A stretch of DNA of 32,030 nt from Alicycliphilus sp. Lineage in GTDB: Bacteria > Pseudomonadota > Gammaproteobacteria > Burkholderiales > Burkholderiaceae_C. The notes below the pieces were generated by a model. It saw only the letters and a program-made list of their open reading frames with translations. It ran no database searches and was not told the DNA's origin. Each line of letters starts with the position of its first letter. The stretch's first letter is position 1. Where the stretch lies: positions 1 to 32,030 of the forward strand of contig JAGPIX010000020.1 of NCBI GenBank assembly GCA_018054745.1, given 5' to 3'. The position numbers were made by a program, and so were the translations under genes. Positions 1 through 6,686 of the stretch are shown in pieces.

Positions 1-135
1 GTTGACGCAAGTCCAGCGCCAACGCCGTCAAGACCGTGGATTATTCAAATCAAGGGTTTGCCCCATTCCATATCAAGAACCTGACATGCCGGGCCAGGCG
101 ATTGTGGCATCAGGGCTGCGGGTGGGCTGTGGCAG
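1..135. other. Leftmost stretch with no supported gene
   Basis: No open frame here reads as a known protein. Stops interrupt the plus frames (for example 82-84 in frame 1), and the methyltransferase-like similarity begins only at about 136. It may be a rearrangement junction joining the remnant to other sequence, but the window edge prevents a decision. Confidence 0.3.
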
Positions 136-461
136 GTGAACGGCTTTGACTGCTTCGACACCGCCAGGGGCGAACCGGCCTCTCGCGGCAAGGGCAAGAT
201 TGCGGCCTGGCAGCTCGACACCGATTACGACGGGCGCGGCCTGTTCCCGCGCCAGGTGTTCTTCCTGATGGCGGGCAAGGACGAGGGCTGGGTGAAGTCA
301 AAAAAGACATGCGCGCCAAGCTGGATGAGGGGTTTTTGCAGCAATTCACCGGCAGGCTGTCGCTGCCCTTTGCCGCCGGAGCGAACCAGCAGGCGGCGGT
401 GAAGATCGTGGACGACCGGGGGATAGAGTGGCTGAAGGTGGTCAAGCTGCCAGCGGGTTGA
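136..461 (+). pseudogene. 3' remnant of a probable Type III-like adenine DNA methyltransferase, frameshifted
   Basis: Two frames join into one recognisable C-terminal domain. Frame 1 gives FDCFDTARGEP, then KIAAWQLDTDYDGRGLFPRQ and VFF; after a run of six A residues at 300-305 the sense continues in another frame as KDMRAKLDEGF, AVKIVDDRGIEWLKVVKLP, ending in TGA at 459-461. From memory this pattern (W-LDTDYDGR, RQVFF, PF-AG, AVK-IDDRG-E) is typical of the C-terminus of site-specific adenine methyltransferases of the Type III Mod class. The N-terminal catalytic part (DPPY, FxGxG) is absent, and frame 1 has a stop at 82-84, so the gene is both truncated and frameshifted. The frameshift sits in a homopolymer, so a sequencing error is possible for that lesion, but not for the missing catalytic part. 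The family call is moderate. Confidence 0.5.
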
Positions 462-471
462 CCCAAGGCGG

Positions 472-510
472 TTGATCGAGCCCCGTTGGCATATACAATT
501 TTGCATATGC
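472..510 (+). promoter_or_regulatory. vapBC promoter with operator-like repeats
   Basis: A sigma70-like promoter is visible: TTGATC at 472-477, a 16-bp spacer, and TACAAT at 494-499. GCATAT at 489-494 is inverted as ATATGC at 505-510, and GCATAT also repeats directly at 503-508. The repeats overlap the -10 element and the likely transcription start, which is where an autoregulating VapBC complex would be expected to bind. The A/T-rich stretch stands out against the GC-rich surroundings. A strong ribosome binding site, GGAGG at 515-519, precedes the vapB ATG at 524. The operator role is inferred from position and symmetry only. Confidence 0.55.
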
Positions 511-523
511 TAACGGAGGTGTC

Positions 524-796
524 ATGACTGCTCCAACCCTGTCTTCCCGGCCCAAAGAGGCCAAGCTGTTTCGCAACAACCGCAGCCAGGCGGTGCGCAT
601 TCCGGTCGAATTCGAATTGCCGGGCGATCGCGTGCTGATTCACCGCGAAGGCAGCAAGCTGATCATCGAGCCGGTGTTGCGCCCCACCAATATCCTGGAG
701 CTACTGGCCGAGTGGCGCCAGGAGCCGCCGCTGGCGCCCGAGGATCAGTTCCCGGCCATCGACGATGCCCCGGTTCAGCCCGAGGACCTGCCGTGA
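524..796 (+). CDS. vapB: VapB-type antitoxin (AbrB-like DNA-binding)
   Basis: This 90-residue protein has the signature of VapB/VagC antitoxins: an N-terminal swapped-hairpin AbrB-like fold with LFRNNRSQAVRIP at about residues 15-27, then ELPGDRVLIHREG and a LIIEP strand. The acidic, proline-rich C-terminal tail (residues 60-90, PEDQFPAIDD, PEDLP) is where such antitoxins bind and cover the PIN-domain toxin. Its TGA overlaps the GTG start of the toxin gene by 4 bp, so the two are translationally coupled. Antitoxins of this family neutralise the toxin and, with it, repress their own promoter. The start is well supported by GGAGG five bases upstream. Confidence 0.88.
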   Translation: MTAPTLSSRPKEAKLFRNNRSQAVRIPVEFELPGDRVLIHREGSKLIIEPVLRPTNILELLAEWRQEPPLAPEDQFPAIDDAPVQPEDLP

Positions 797-1191
797 GCGG
801 CTACCTGCTGGACACCAACATCATCAGCGACCTGATACGCAACCCGTCGGGGGCGGCTGCGCAGCGCATCGCGCAACTGGGCGCCAAGGGCATTTGCACC
901 AGCATCGTGGTGGCCGCGGAGCTGGGCTATGGTTGCGCCAAGAAGGGATCGCCCCGTCTGCTGGCCAAGGTGCAGGCGCTGCTGGAAACGATTCCCGTAC
1001 TGGCGCTGGATTTGCCTGCCGATGGCGACTACGGCCGCATCCGCGCCGAGTTGGAAGCGGCGGGGCAGCCCATCGGCGGCAACGACCTGCTGATTGCCGC
1101 GCACGCCTGCACCCTGAGGCTGACGCTGGTCACCAACAACACCCGGGAGTTCGCCCGCATTCGCGGCCTCAAAGTGGAAAACTGGCTTTGA
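793..1191 (+). CDS. vapC: VapC-type PIN-domain ribonuclease toxin
   Basis: The reading frame opens with GTG at 793, inside the vapB stop (GTGA), and encodes 132 residues. It is a complete PIN domain: YLLDTNI places the first metal-binding Asp at residue 7, VAAELGYG the Glu at 43, GGNDLLIAAHA the Asp at 98, followed by LVTNNTREF and the C-terminal GL-VENW strand. These acidic residues bind Mg2+/Mn2+ for RNA cleavage; VapC toxins of this branch commonly cut initiator tRNA or other structured RNAs. All expected catalytic residues are present, so the toxin should be active. The overlapping vapB partner and the neighbouring methyltransferase remnant suggest an accessory, possibly transferred, segment. 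Confidence 0.9.
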   Translation: MSGYLLDTNIISDLIRNPSGAAAQRIAQLGAKGICTSIVVAAELGYGCAKKGSPRLLAKVQALLETIPVLALDLPADGDYGRIRAELEAAGQPIGGNDLLIAAHACTLRLTLVTNNTREFARIRGLKVENWL

Positions 1192-1251
1192 GCGATGGAG
1201 ACGCGCAGCGCATGACCGACCCACTGCCCCTGGCGGCCCGACAGGCCCGGC

Positions 1252-2649
1252 CTACAGCTGAAACCCCACCGACCGCACCACCCCTTCGACAATGTCGCGC
1301 GCCCAGGACGGCTGGCGCGCGTGGTAGGGGCGAGCCGTGGCGATGAGCCGGGCGCACCACTGCGAGAGCCAGCGCAGCTCCTGCTCGCCATAGAAGGCGG
1401 CCATGGCCTCGTAGTTCAAAAACAGGCTGCGCGCGTCGAGATTCAGCGAGCCCGCCAGGGCCAGGTCGTCGTCGATGAGCACGGCCTTGGCATGCACCAT
1501 GGCCGGTGCCAGCCAGACCTGGGCGCCGGCGGCAGCGAGCTGGCGCAGGGCGCGCTCGCGCGCGATGTCGGCCAGGCGGTGGTTGGAGCGCGCCGGCACC
1601 AGCAGGCTCACGCGCACGCCGCGCCGGCAGGCCAGGCACCAGGCGTCCAGCAGGGCGTCGTCGGGCACGAAGTACGGCGTGACGGCGACGATGCGCCGCT
1701 GGGCGTGGTAGGCCGCGGCCAGCAGCAGCGCATGCACGGTGTCGTCGGCATGGTCGGGCCCGCTGGGCAGCCATTGGGCCAGCGGGCCGCCCACGGGCTG
1801 CTGGTGCACGCCGGGCGTGCCGTGCGGCCGGCGCGCCTTGCGCAGCGCCAGGCCGTGTGCCACGCGCCAGTCGGTGTTGAACTGGGCCTGGGCCTGGGCG
1901 GCCAGCAGGCCCTGCACCTCGTAGCTCAGGTCTATCCAGGCGGGCTGGCCGGGGCGATCGACAAAGTACTCGCTGGCCAGGTTGCGCCCACCACTCCACA
2001 GGCGCTGTCCGTCGGCCAGCACCAGCTTGCGGTGATTGCGCAGGTTGATGCGGCCGTGCAGCGGGTTGTGCAGCAGCGGCATGAAGCGGCGCACCTGCAC
2101 GCCCTGCCGCTGCAGCGCGCGCAGCATGGCGGGGGCCTTGCCCATGCTGCCCATGGCGTCCACCAGCAGGCGCACGCTGACGCCACGGCCCGCGCTGGCC
2201 GCGAGCTGCTGCGCAATCTGGCGGCCGGTGTCGTCGTTGGCGAACAGGTAGGTGCAGACATCGAGGCGCTGGCGCGCCGATGCCATGATGGCCAGCAGGC
2301 TGCGCAACGCCTCGTCGCCATTGGCGTGCAGCTGCACCCGTTCGTTGTGCACGGCGGGCGCCAACTCCATGCCGGCCAGCAGCCGCGTGGCCCAGCTCGG
2401 GCCACCCTGGGGAATGGCCAGCACCTGGTGGCGCTCGCGGCGCGCCGGCCGGGCAAACTTGCGCGTGCCAAAGAACAGGAACAGCGGCAGCGTCAGGTAG
2501 GGGAAGGTGATCAGGCCCAGCACCCAGGCCATGGCGGCCGAGGGATGGCGGTGCTGGTGGCCGATGCGCGTGCCCATCATGTAGATCAACAGGCCCGCAG
2601 CCACGAAGACGGCGTGGCCCAGGCCGGAGAGCATGGTCACGCTGATCAT
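1252..2649 (-). CDS. cls: Cardiolipin synthase (phospholipase D superfamily)
   Basis: The 465-residue product starts with two hydrophobic segments (about residues 5-25 and 37-60), as in membrane-anchored cardiolipin synthases. It carries two HKD motifs: HRKLVLADG in the first half, within a GGRN-like context (SGGRNLASEYF), and HAKAVLIDDDLALAGSLN in the second. Both have the HxKx4D pattern required for phosphatidyl transfer, so an active enzyme making cardiolipin at the inner membrane is likely. The ATG at 2649 overlaps the stop of the sensor kinase gene by 4 bp, so it is probably the last gene of the degP-qseB-qseC operon and may be expressed with the envelope stress response. Which Cls subtype it is cannot be fixed by eye. 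Confidence 0.88.
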   Translation of the reverse strand: MISVTMLSGLGHAVFVAAGLLIYMMGTRIGHQHRHPSAAMAWVLGLITFPYLTLPLFLFFGTRKFARPARRERHQVLAIPQGGPSWATRLLAGMELAPAVHNERVQLHANGDEALRSLLAIMASARQRLDVCTYLFANDDTGRQIAQQLAASAGRGVSVRLLVDAMGSMGKAPAMLRALQRQGVQVRRFMPLLHNPLHGRINLRNHRKLVLADGQRLWSGGRNLASEYFVDRPGQPAWIDLSYEVQGLLAAQAQAQFNTDWRVAHGLALRKARRPHGTPGVHQQPVGGPLAQWLPSGPDHADDTVHALLLAAAYHAQRRIVAVTPYFVPDDALLDAWCLACRRGVRVSLLVPARSNHRLADIARERALRQLAAAGAQVWLAPAMVHAKAVLIDDDLALAGSLNLDARSLFLNYEAMAAFYGEQELRWLSQWCARLIATARPYHARQPSWARDIVEGVVRSVGFQL

Positions 2650-4025
2650 GTGTGCGGACTCTCCCGTGGCGGCGTGTGGCGCGCCAGGCGCAGGCTGACG
2701 CGCAGGCCGCCCAGCTGCGGCGCATCCGCCAGCTGCAGCCGCGCGCCATGCAGGCGGGCGATGCTGTCGGCAATCGCCAGGCCCAGGCCGCTGCCAGACG
2801 CCGGCGCGCCCTCGGGCTGCGCACCGCGGTGAAAGCGCTGCAGCACCTGCGCGCGCTCAGCGGGCGCGATGCCGGGGCCGCTGTCGTCCACCAGCAGCGT
2901 GATATGGCCGTCGTCGGCCTGCAGCGCCACGTCCACCCGGCCGCCACGGGGCGTGTACTTGATGGCGTTGTCCAGCAGGTTGCGCAGCAGGATGGCCAGG
3001 GCCTGCGCATGGCCGGGCACGCTGGCGCCCTCGGCCTCGGGCGGCACCGGCGCCAGGCCCAGGTCTATGCCGCGCTGCTGGGCGGCGGGTGTGGCATCGA
3101 GCACGGCCTGGCGCGCCAGTTCGGCCAGCGGCACCGGCTGGGGTGGCGCGCCGGCCGCTATCTGCGCCTCCTGGCGCGCCAGGGCCAGCAGCTGCTCGAC
3201 CAGGCGCGTGGCACGGTCTATGCCGCTGCCCAGGCGTTCCACGGCGCGCTCGCGCGTGGCCGTGTCGGGCGCGCGCTGCAGACCCTGCAGCTGCAGTTTC
3301 AGCGCCGCCAGGGGCGAGCGCAGTTCGTGGGCGGCGTCGGCCACGAAATGCTGCTGCGCATCGAAGGCCTGCTGCACGCGCGCCAGCAGCGCGTTGAATT
3401 CATGCACCAGGGGTTGCAGCTCACTGGGCAGGCCGGCGCCGCTGACGGGCGTCAGGTCGTCCGGCCGGCGCTGCGCCAGCTGGCCACGCACGCGCTGTAC
3501 GGGGGCCAGCAGGCGGCTCACGGCCCACCACACGGCCAGCGCCAGCAGTGGCGCCATCACCGCCAGCGGCAGCAAGGAGCGCAGCGCCAGAGCACGCGCC
3601 ATGGCGCGGCGCGCGGACATGTCCTGTGCCACCTGTATCACCTGCGAGCGTGTCTGCAGCGAAAACACGCGGTAGCTGATGCCGCGTGCCTGCAGCTCGG
3701 TAAAGCCCAGCACCGCCTTCTGCGGCAGGGCCGCGCCGACGGCGGATTCAAAGATGCGCAGCCCCTCGTTGGTCCAGACCTGGACGATGAGCTCGTCGTT
3801 CTGGTACTCCGGCAAGGCGTTGCCGCTGGCGCGTGCATCCGGGGGCAGGCCAGCACGCAGCGCGTAGGCGGTCTGCTGCATCTGGTAATCAAACAGGGCA
3901 TCTGCCTCCACCAACGCGCTGCGGTAGGCCAGCAGGCCCTGCACGGCGGCGGTCAGCGCAATGGCCGCCAGCAGGAACACCAGCAGCCGCACACGCAGCG
4001 AGGCGGGGTGGCGCAGCCGGTTCAT
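2646..4025 (-). CDS. qseC: QseC/PmrB-type sensor histidine kinase
   Basis: I chose the ATG at 4025 because it overlaps the regulator stop by 4 bp (ATGA) and gives the usual N-terminus MNRLRHPASLRVRLL; the frame is open further upstream but that part is out-of-frame regulator sequence. The 459-residue protein has transmembrane segments at about 13-33 and 152-172, enclosing a roughly 120-residue periplasmic sensor of the two-component sensor kinase N-terminal type. After a HAMP-like linker come the H box AHELRSPLAALK (His about 227), the N box RNLLDNAIKYTP, and G boxes DDSGPGIAP and GSGLGLAIA. It should phosphorylate the adjacent regulator. The signal is not evident; QseC/PmrB relatives respond to envelope or metal stress, and the symbol denotes subfamily likeness only. 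Confidence 0.85.
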   Translation of the reverse strand: MNRLRHPASLRVRLLVFLLAAIALTAAVQGLLAYRSALVEADALFDYQMQQTAYALRAGLPPDARASGNALPEYQNDELIVQVWTNEGLRIFESAVGAALPQKAVLGFTELQARGISYRVFSLQTRSQVIQVAQDMSARRAMARALALRSLLPLAVMAPLLALAVWWAVSRLLAPVQRVRGQLAQRRPDDLTPVSGAGLPSELQPLVHEFNALLARVQQAFDAQQHFVADAAHELRSPLAALKLQLQGLQRAPDTATRERAVERLGSGIDRATRLVEQLLALARQEAQIAAGAPPQPVPLAELARQAVLDATPAAQQRGIDLGLAPVPPEAEGASVPGHAQALAILLRNLLDNAIKYTPRGGRVDVALQADDGHITLLVDDSGPGIAPAERAQVLQRFHRGAQPEGAPASGSGLGLAIADSIARLHGARLQLADAPQLGGLRVSLRLARHTPPRESPHT

Positions 4026-4678
4026 TTGGGCACCATGTAGCCGAGGCCGCGCACGTTCAGAATCAGGGCGGCGCCGAGCTTCTTGCGCAGGCCGTGGATG
4101 TAGACCTCGACCGCGTTGCTGCTGACCTCGTCGCCCCAGCCGTAGAGCTTGTCCTCGAGCTGCTGGCGCGACAGCACCATGCCGGGGCGCGCCAGCAGGG
4201 GTTCGAGCACCGCCCATTCGCGCGCCGACAGCACCACCGGCTGGCCCTGGATCGTGGCCTCGCGCGTGCCGGGGTTCAGCGCCACGCCCTGGTGCTCGTA
4301 CACCGGCTCGGCGCGCCCGCTGGCGCGGCGCAAGAGCGCGCGTATGCGCGCCAGCAGTTCGTCCAGGTCATAGGGCTTGAGCACATAGTCGTCGGCGCCG
4401 GCGTCCAGTCCCTCGACGCGCTGGGCCACGCCGTCGCGCGCCGTGGCGATCAGCACCGGCGTGCGGTCCTTGCGCGCGCGCAGGGAGCGCAGCACGGCCA
4501 GGCCATCACGGCGCGGCAGGCCCAGGTCCAGCAGCACCAGGTCGTAGGACTGGGCCGCCAGGGCAGCGTCGGCCATGTCGCCGTCCGTGGCCCAGTCCAC
4601 CGCGTAATGCTCGGCACGCAGCAGGTCACGCACGGCCTCGCCGATCATGGTGTCGTCCTCAACAAGCAACAGGCGCAT
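4022..4678 (-). CDS. qseB: QseB/PmrA-type response regulator (OmpR family)
   Basis: MRLLLVEDD at 4678 is the natural start; an alternative ATG at 4690 would add four residues. The receiver domain has the acidic pocket EDD, the phospho-acceptor Asp in LVLLDLGLPRRDG, and the conserved Lys in YVLKPYDLDEL. The C-terminal winged helix contains LSAREWAVLEPLL, then KLYGWGDEVSSNAVEVYIHG and LRKKLG, and GLGYM, which match the QseB/PmrA branch (SNAVEVHIHxLRxKLG). Members of this branch bind CTTAA-type direct repeats, and such a repeat lies upstream of degP at 6305-6321. The gene lies 50 bp (38 bp from the earlier ATG) below the degP stop and overlaps the kinase gene. Confidence 0.88.
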   Translation of the reverse strand: MRLLLVEDDTMIGEAVRDLLRAEHYAVDWATDGDMADAALAAQSYDLVLLDLGLPRRDGLAVLRSLRARKDRTPVLIATARDGVAQRVEGLDAGADDYVLKPYDLDELLARIRALLRRASGRAEPVYEHQGVALNPGTREATIQGQPVVLSAREWAVLEPLLARPGMVLSRQQLEDKLYGWGDEVSSNAVEVYIHGLRKKLGAALILNVRGLGYMVPK

Positions 4679-4728
4679 GGGTGGCAGCATAAGCCAAACC
4701 CCTGCGCCTGCTACAAGTCGTGAAGCAC

Positions 4729-6249
4729 CTAGCCGAGGCGTACCGGCACGAAGATCTTGTCGCCGTCGCGCTCGATCAACAGGGCCACCGACTTGCCCGC
4801 GTGAGCCATCGCGGCACGCACCTGCTCCACGTCCTTGACGGGGGTGCCGTTGACGGCCAGCAGCACGTCGCCGCCCTGCACGCCGGCCATGGCGGCGGGG
4901 CCGCGCACATCCTCGATCAGCAGGCCCTGGCCCTTGGGCACGCCGGCGGCCTTGGCTTCATCGGGCTGCAGCGGGCGCAGCGTCAGACCCAGCTGGCCCT
5001 TGCCCACTGCCTGGTCGTTGCTGGCCAGCTTGGCGGCCTTGTCGTTGGCATTGCCCAGGGTGGCGGCCAGGGTTTCGGCATGACCCTGGCGCCAGACCTC
5101 CATCTGCACCTTGTCGCCCGGATCACGCTGGCCGATATAGGCCGGCAGATCACCCGAGGCCACGATGGGCTGGCCGTTGACCTTGAGGATCACGTCGCCC
5201 ACCTTCAGGCCCGCCTTGGCAGCCGGGCCGCTGGCATCGACGCTGGCCACCAGGGCGCCCTCGGGCCGGGGCAGCTTGAACGAGTCGGCAAAGGTCTGGT
5301 TCACCTCCTGCACGGCCACGCCCAGGCGCGCATGCTCGACATGGCCGGTGGCCACGATCTGCTGCTCCACGCGCGTCGCCACCTCGATGGGGATGGCAAA
5401 CGACAGGCCCTGGAAGCCGCCGGAGCGGCTGTAGATCTGCGAGTTGATGCCCACCACCTCGCCGGCGGCATTGAACAGCGGGCCGCCGGAGTTGCCGGGG
5501 TTCACGGCGGCATCGGTCTGGATGAAGGGCACATAGCTGTCCTCGGGCAGCGAGCGGCCCTTGGCGCTGACCACCCCGGCGGTGACCGTGTTCTCGAAGC
5601 CGAAGGGCGAACCTATGGCCAGCACCCAGTCGCCCACCTTCAGGTCACGCGAATTGCCCAGCTTCACCGTGGGCAGGTTCTTGGCGTCGATCTTCAGCAC
5701 GGCGATGTCGGTCTTGGGGTCGGCACCCAGCACCTTGGCACGAAACTCGCGCCGGTCGGTCAGCTTCACCGTCACGTCGCTCGCGCCCTTGACCACATGG
5801 GCGTTGGTCAGGACGATGCCATTGGCATCGATGATGAAGCCCGAACCCTCGCCACGCATGGGCATGCCCCGCTGGCCCTGGCCACCGCGCTCGGGCATGG
5901 GAATGCCGAAACGGCGGAAGAACTCGTTGAACGGATCGTTCGGATCCATGCCCTGCGGGCCGCGCTGGCGCGCCGCGGGGCTGTTGTCGCCATCGTCGCC
6001 CCCGGTCTTGCGCATGCCGCTGACGCTGATGTTGACCACCGCCGGGCCATAGCGCGCGGTGATGCTGGAGAAATCGGGCAGCGCCACGGCTGCGGCAGGC
6101 GTGGCCGGCGCCACTGCGGCCGCCACGGGCATGGCCAGCTGCGCGCGCGCCTCATGCGCCGTGATCAGGCCGGCACCCGTGGCGCCCAGGGCGCCCGCGG
6201 CCACCAGGGCCAGTACCAAACGGCGGGGAGAGGTGAGAAGGGTGTTCAT
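4729..6249 (-). CDS. degP: Do/DegP-family periplasmic serine protease and chaperone
   Basis: The ATG at 6249 has a GGAAAGG ribosome site just upstream, so I prefer it to an in-frame TTG at 6264. The 506-residue protein begins with an export signal (RRLVLALVAAGALGA, cleavage probably near AQA-type EARAQ). The trypsin-like domain shows the triad: His151 in LTNAHVV, Asp181 in KTDIAVL and Ser254 in NPGNSGGPLFN. Two PDZ domains follow at about 300-385 and 415-500. A glycine- and arginine-rich insertion (about 82-135) corresponds to the LA-loop region. It should degrade or refold damaged envelope proteins. Placement directly above the two-component genes and cardiolipin synthase suggests one envelope-maintenance operon; its symbol could equally be mucD. 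Confidence 0.92.
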   Translation of the reverse strand: MNTLLTSPRRLVLALVAAGALGATGAGLITAHEARAQLAMPVAAAVAPATPAAAVALPDFSSITARYGPAVVNISVSGMRKTGGDDGDNSPAARQRGPQGMDPNDPFNEFFRRFGIPMPERGGQGQRGMPMRGEGSGFIIDANGIVLTNAHVVKGASDVTVKLTDRREFRAKVLGADPKTDIAVLKIDAKNLPTVKLGNSRDLKVGDWVLAIGSPFGFENTVTAGVVSAKGRSLPEDSYVPFIQTDAAVNPGNSGGPLFNAAGEVVGINSQIYSRSGGFQGLSFAIPIEVATRVEQQIVATGHVEHARLGVAVQEVNQTFADSFKLPRPEGALVASVDASGPAAKAGLKVGDVILKVNGQPIVASGDLPAYIGQRDPGDKVQMEVWRQGHAETLAATLGNANDKAAKLASNDQAVGKGQLGLTLRPLQPDEAKAAGVPKGQGLLIEDVRGPAAMAGVQGGDVLLAVNGTPVKDVEQVRAAMAHAGKSVALLIERDGDKIFVPVRLG

Positions 6250-6304
6250 GGTCTGCCTTTCCAAAAGCTTGTAGTGCTGATGGAAGGCAGTGTGGTGGCG
6301 CTGG

Positions 6305-6321
6305 CTTAGGTGATTCTTAAG
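6305..6321 (-). promoter_or_regulatory. Candidate QseB/PmrA-type binding box upstream of degP
   Basis: On the minus strand the sequence reads CTTAAG-AATCA-CCTAAG, a direct repeat with a 5-bp spacer. The PmrA/QseB consensus is a CTTAAG-like hexamer repeated with 5 bp between, so this is one mismatch from a perfect repeat. It lies about 56 bp upstream of the degP ATG and overlaps the TAA of the arsC-like gene. The regulator encoded two genes downstream belongs to the QseB/PmrA branch, so autoregulation of the operon is a reasonable inference. No convincing -10 element was identified. Confidence 0.5.
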
Positions 6322-6670
6322 CGATCAAATCGAGCACCAGCTCCGGCGGCCGGCACAGGCGCGCGCCCTTGGGCGTAACGACGATGGGGCGATTGAGCAG
6401 CACCGGGTGCTCTGCAATGGCGGCGATCAGCTCGGCGTCGCTGCGCTCTGGCGCGGCCAGGCCCAGCTCCTGGTAGAGGGCCTCCTTGCTGCGCATCAGC
6501 TCGCGTACGGGCACCCCCAGGCGTGCCACCAGGGCGGTGAGCCGGGCCGCGTCCAGCGGTTCCTTGATGTAGTCCACGATGACGGGCTCGATGCCGCGTT
6601 CGCGCAGGATTTCCAGTGCGCCGCGCGAGTTGCTGCAGCGGGCATTGTGGTAGATGGTGATGTCGTTCAT
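6317..6670 (-). CDS. arsC: ArsC-family arsenate reductase (glutaredoxin type, YfgD-like)
   Basis: The 117-residue protein has the thioredoxin-like ArsC fold: MNDITIYHNARCSNSRGAL at the N-terminus places the catalytic Cys at residue 12 (CSNSR), and NRPIVVTPKGARLCRP near residues 93-109 supplies the conserved arginines that hold arsenate. Length matches the glutaredoxin-dependent arsenate reductase family. No arsR or arsB is nearby, so this is the stand-alone housekeeping YfgD-like form, for which arsenate may not be the main substrate. It sits on the same strand as fbpB upstream (16-bp gap) and degP downstream (67-bp gap). The start ATG at 6670 is the only sensible one. Confidence 0.85.
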   Translation of the reverse strand: MNDITIYHNARCSNSRGALEILRERGIEPVIVDYIKEPLDAARLTALVARLGVPVRELMRSKEALYQELGLAAPERSDAELIAAIAEHPVLLNRPIVVTPKGARLCRPPELVLDLIA

Positions 6671-6686
6671 GGCCGCAGTGTAGGCA

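Noticed and set aside
1192-1251. Terminator between vapC and cls
   Set aside because: Only weak GGCC-type pairings and no T-run are present, so I could not support one.
1321-2832. Long plus-strand open frame of 503 codons
   Set aside because: Antisense to cls and qseC, rich in Gln/His/Arg/Gly, with no recognisable domain.
1169-3010. Long minus-strand open frame of 613 codons over the sensor kinase and cls
   Set aside because: Arg/Pro/Ala-rich low-complexity translation in the wrong frame of two clear genes; it is a product of high GC content.
6317-6670. An arsenic resistance operon
   Set aside because: Only a stand-alone ArsC-like gene is present; no arsR, arsB or acr3 lies beside it.
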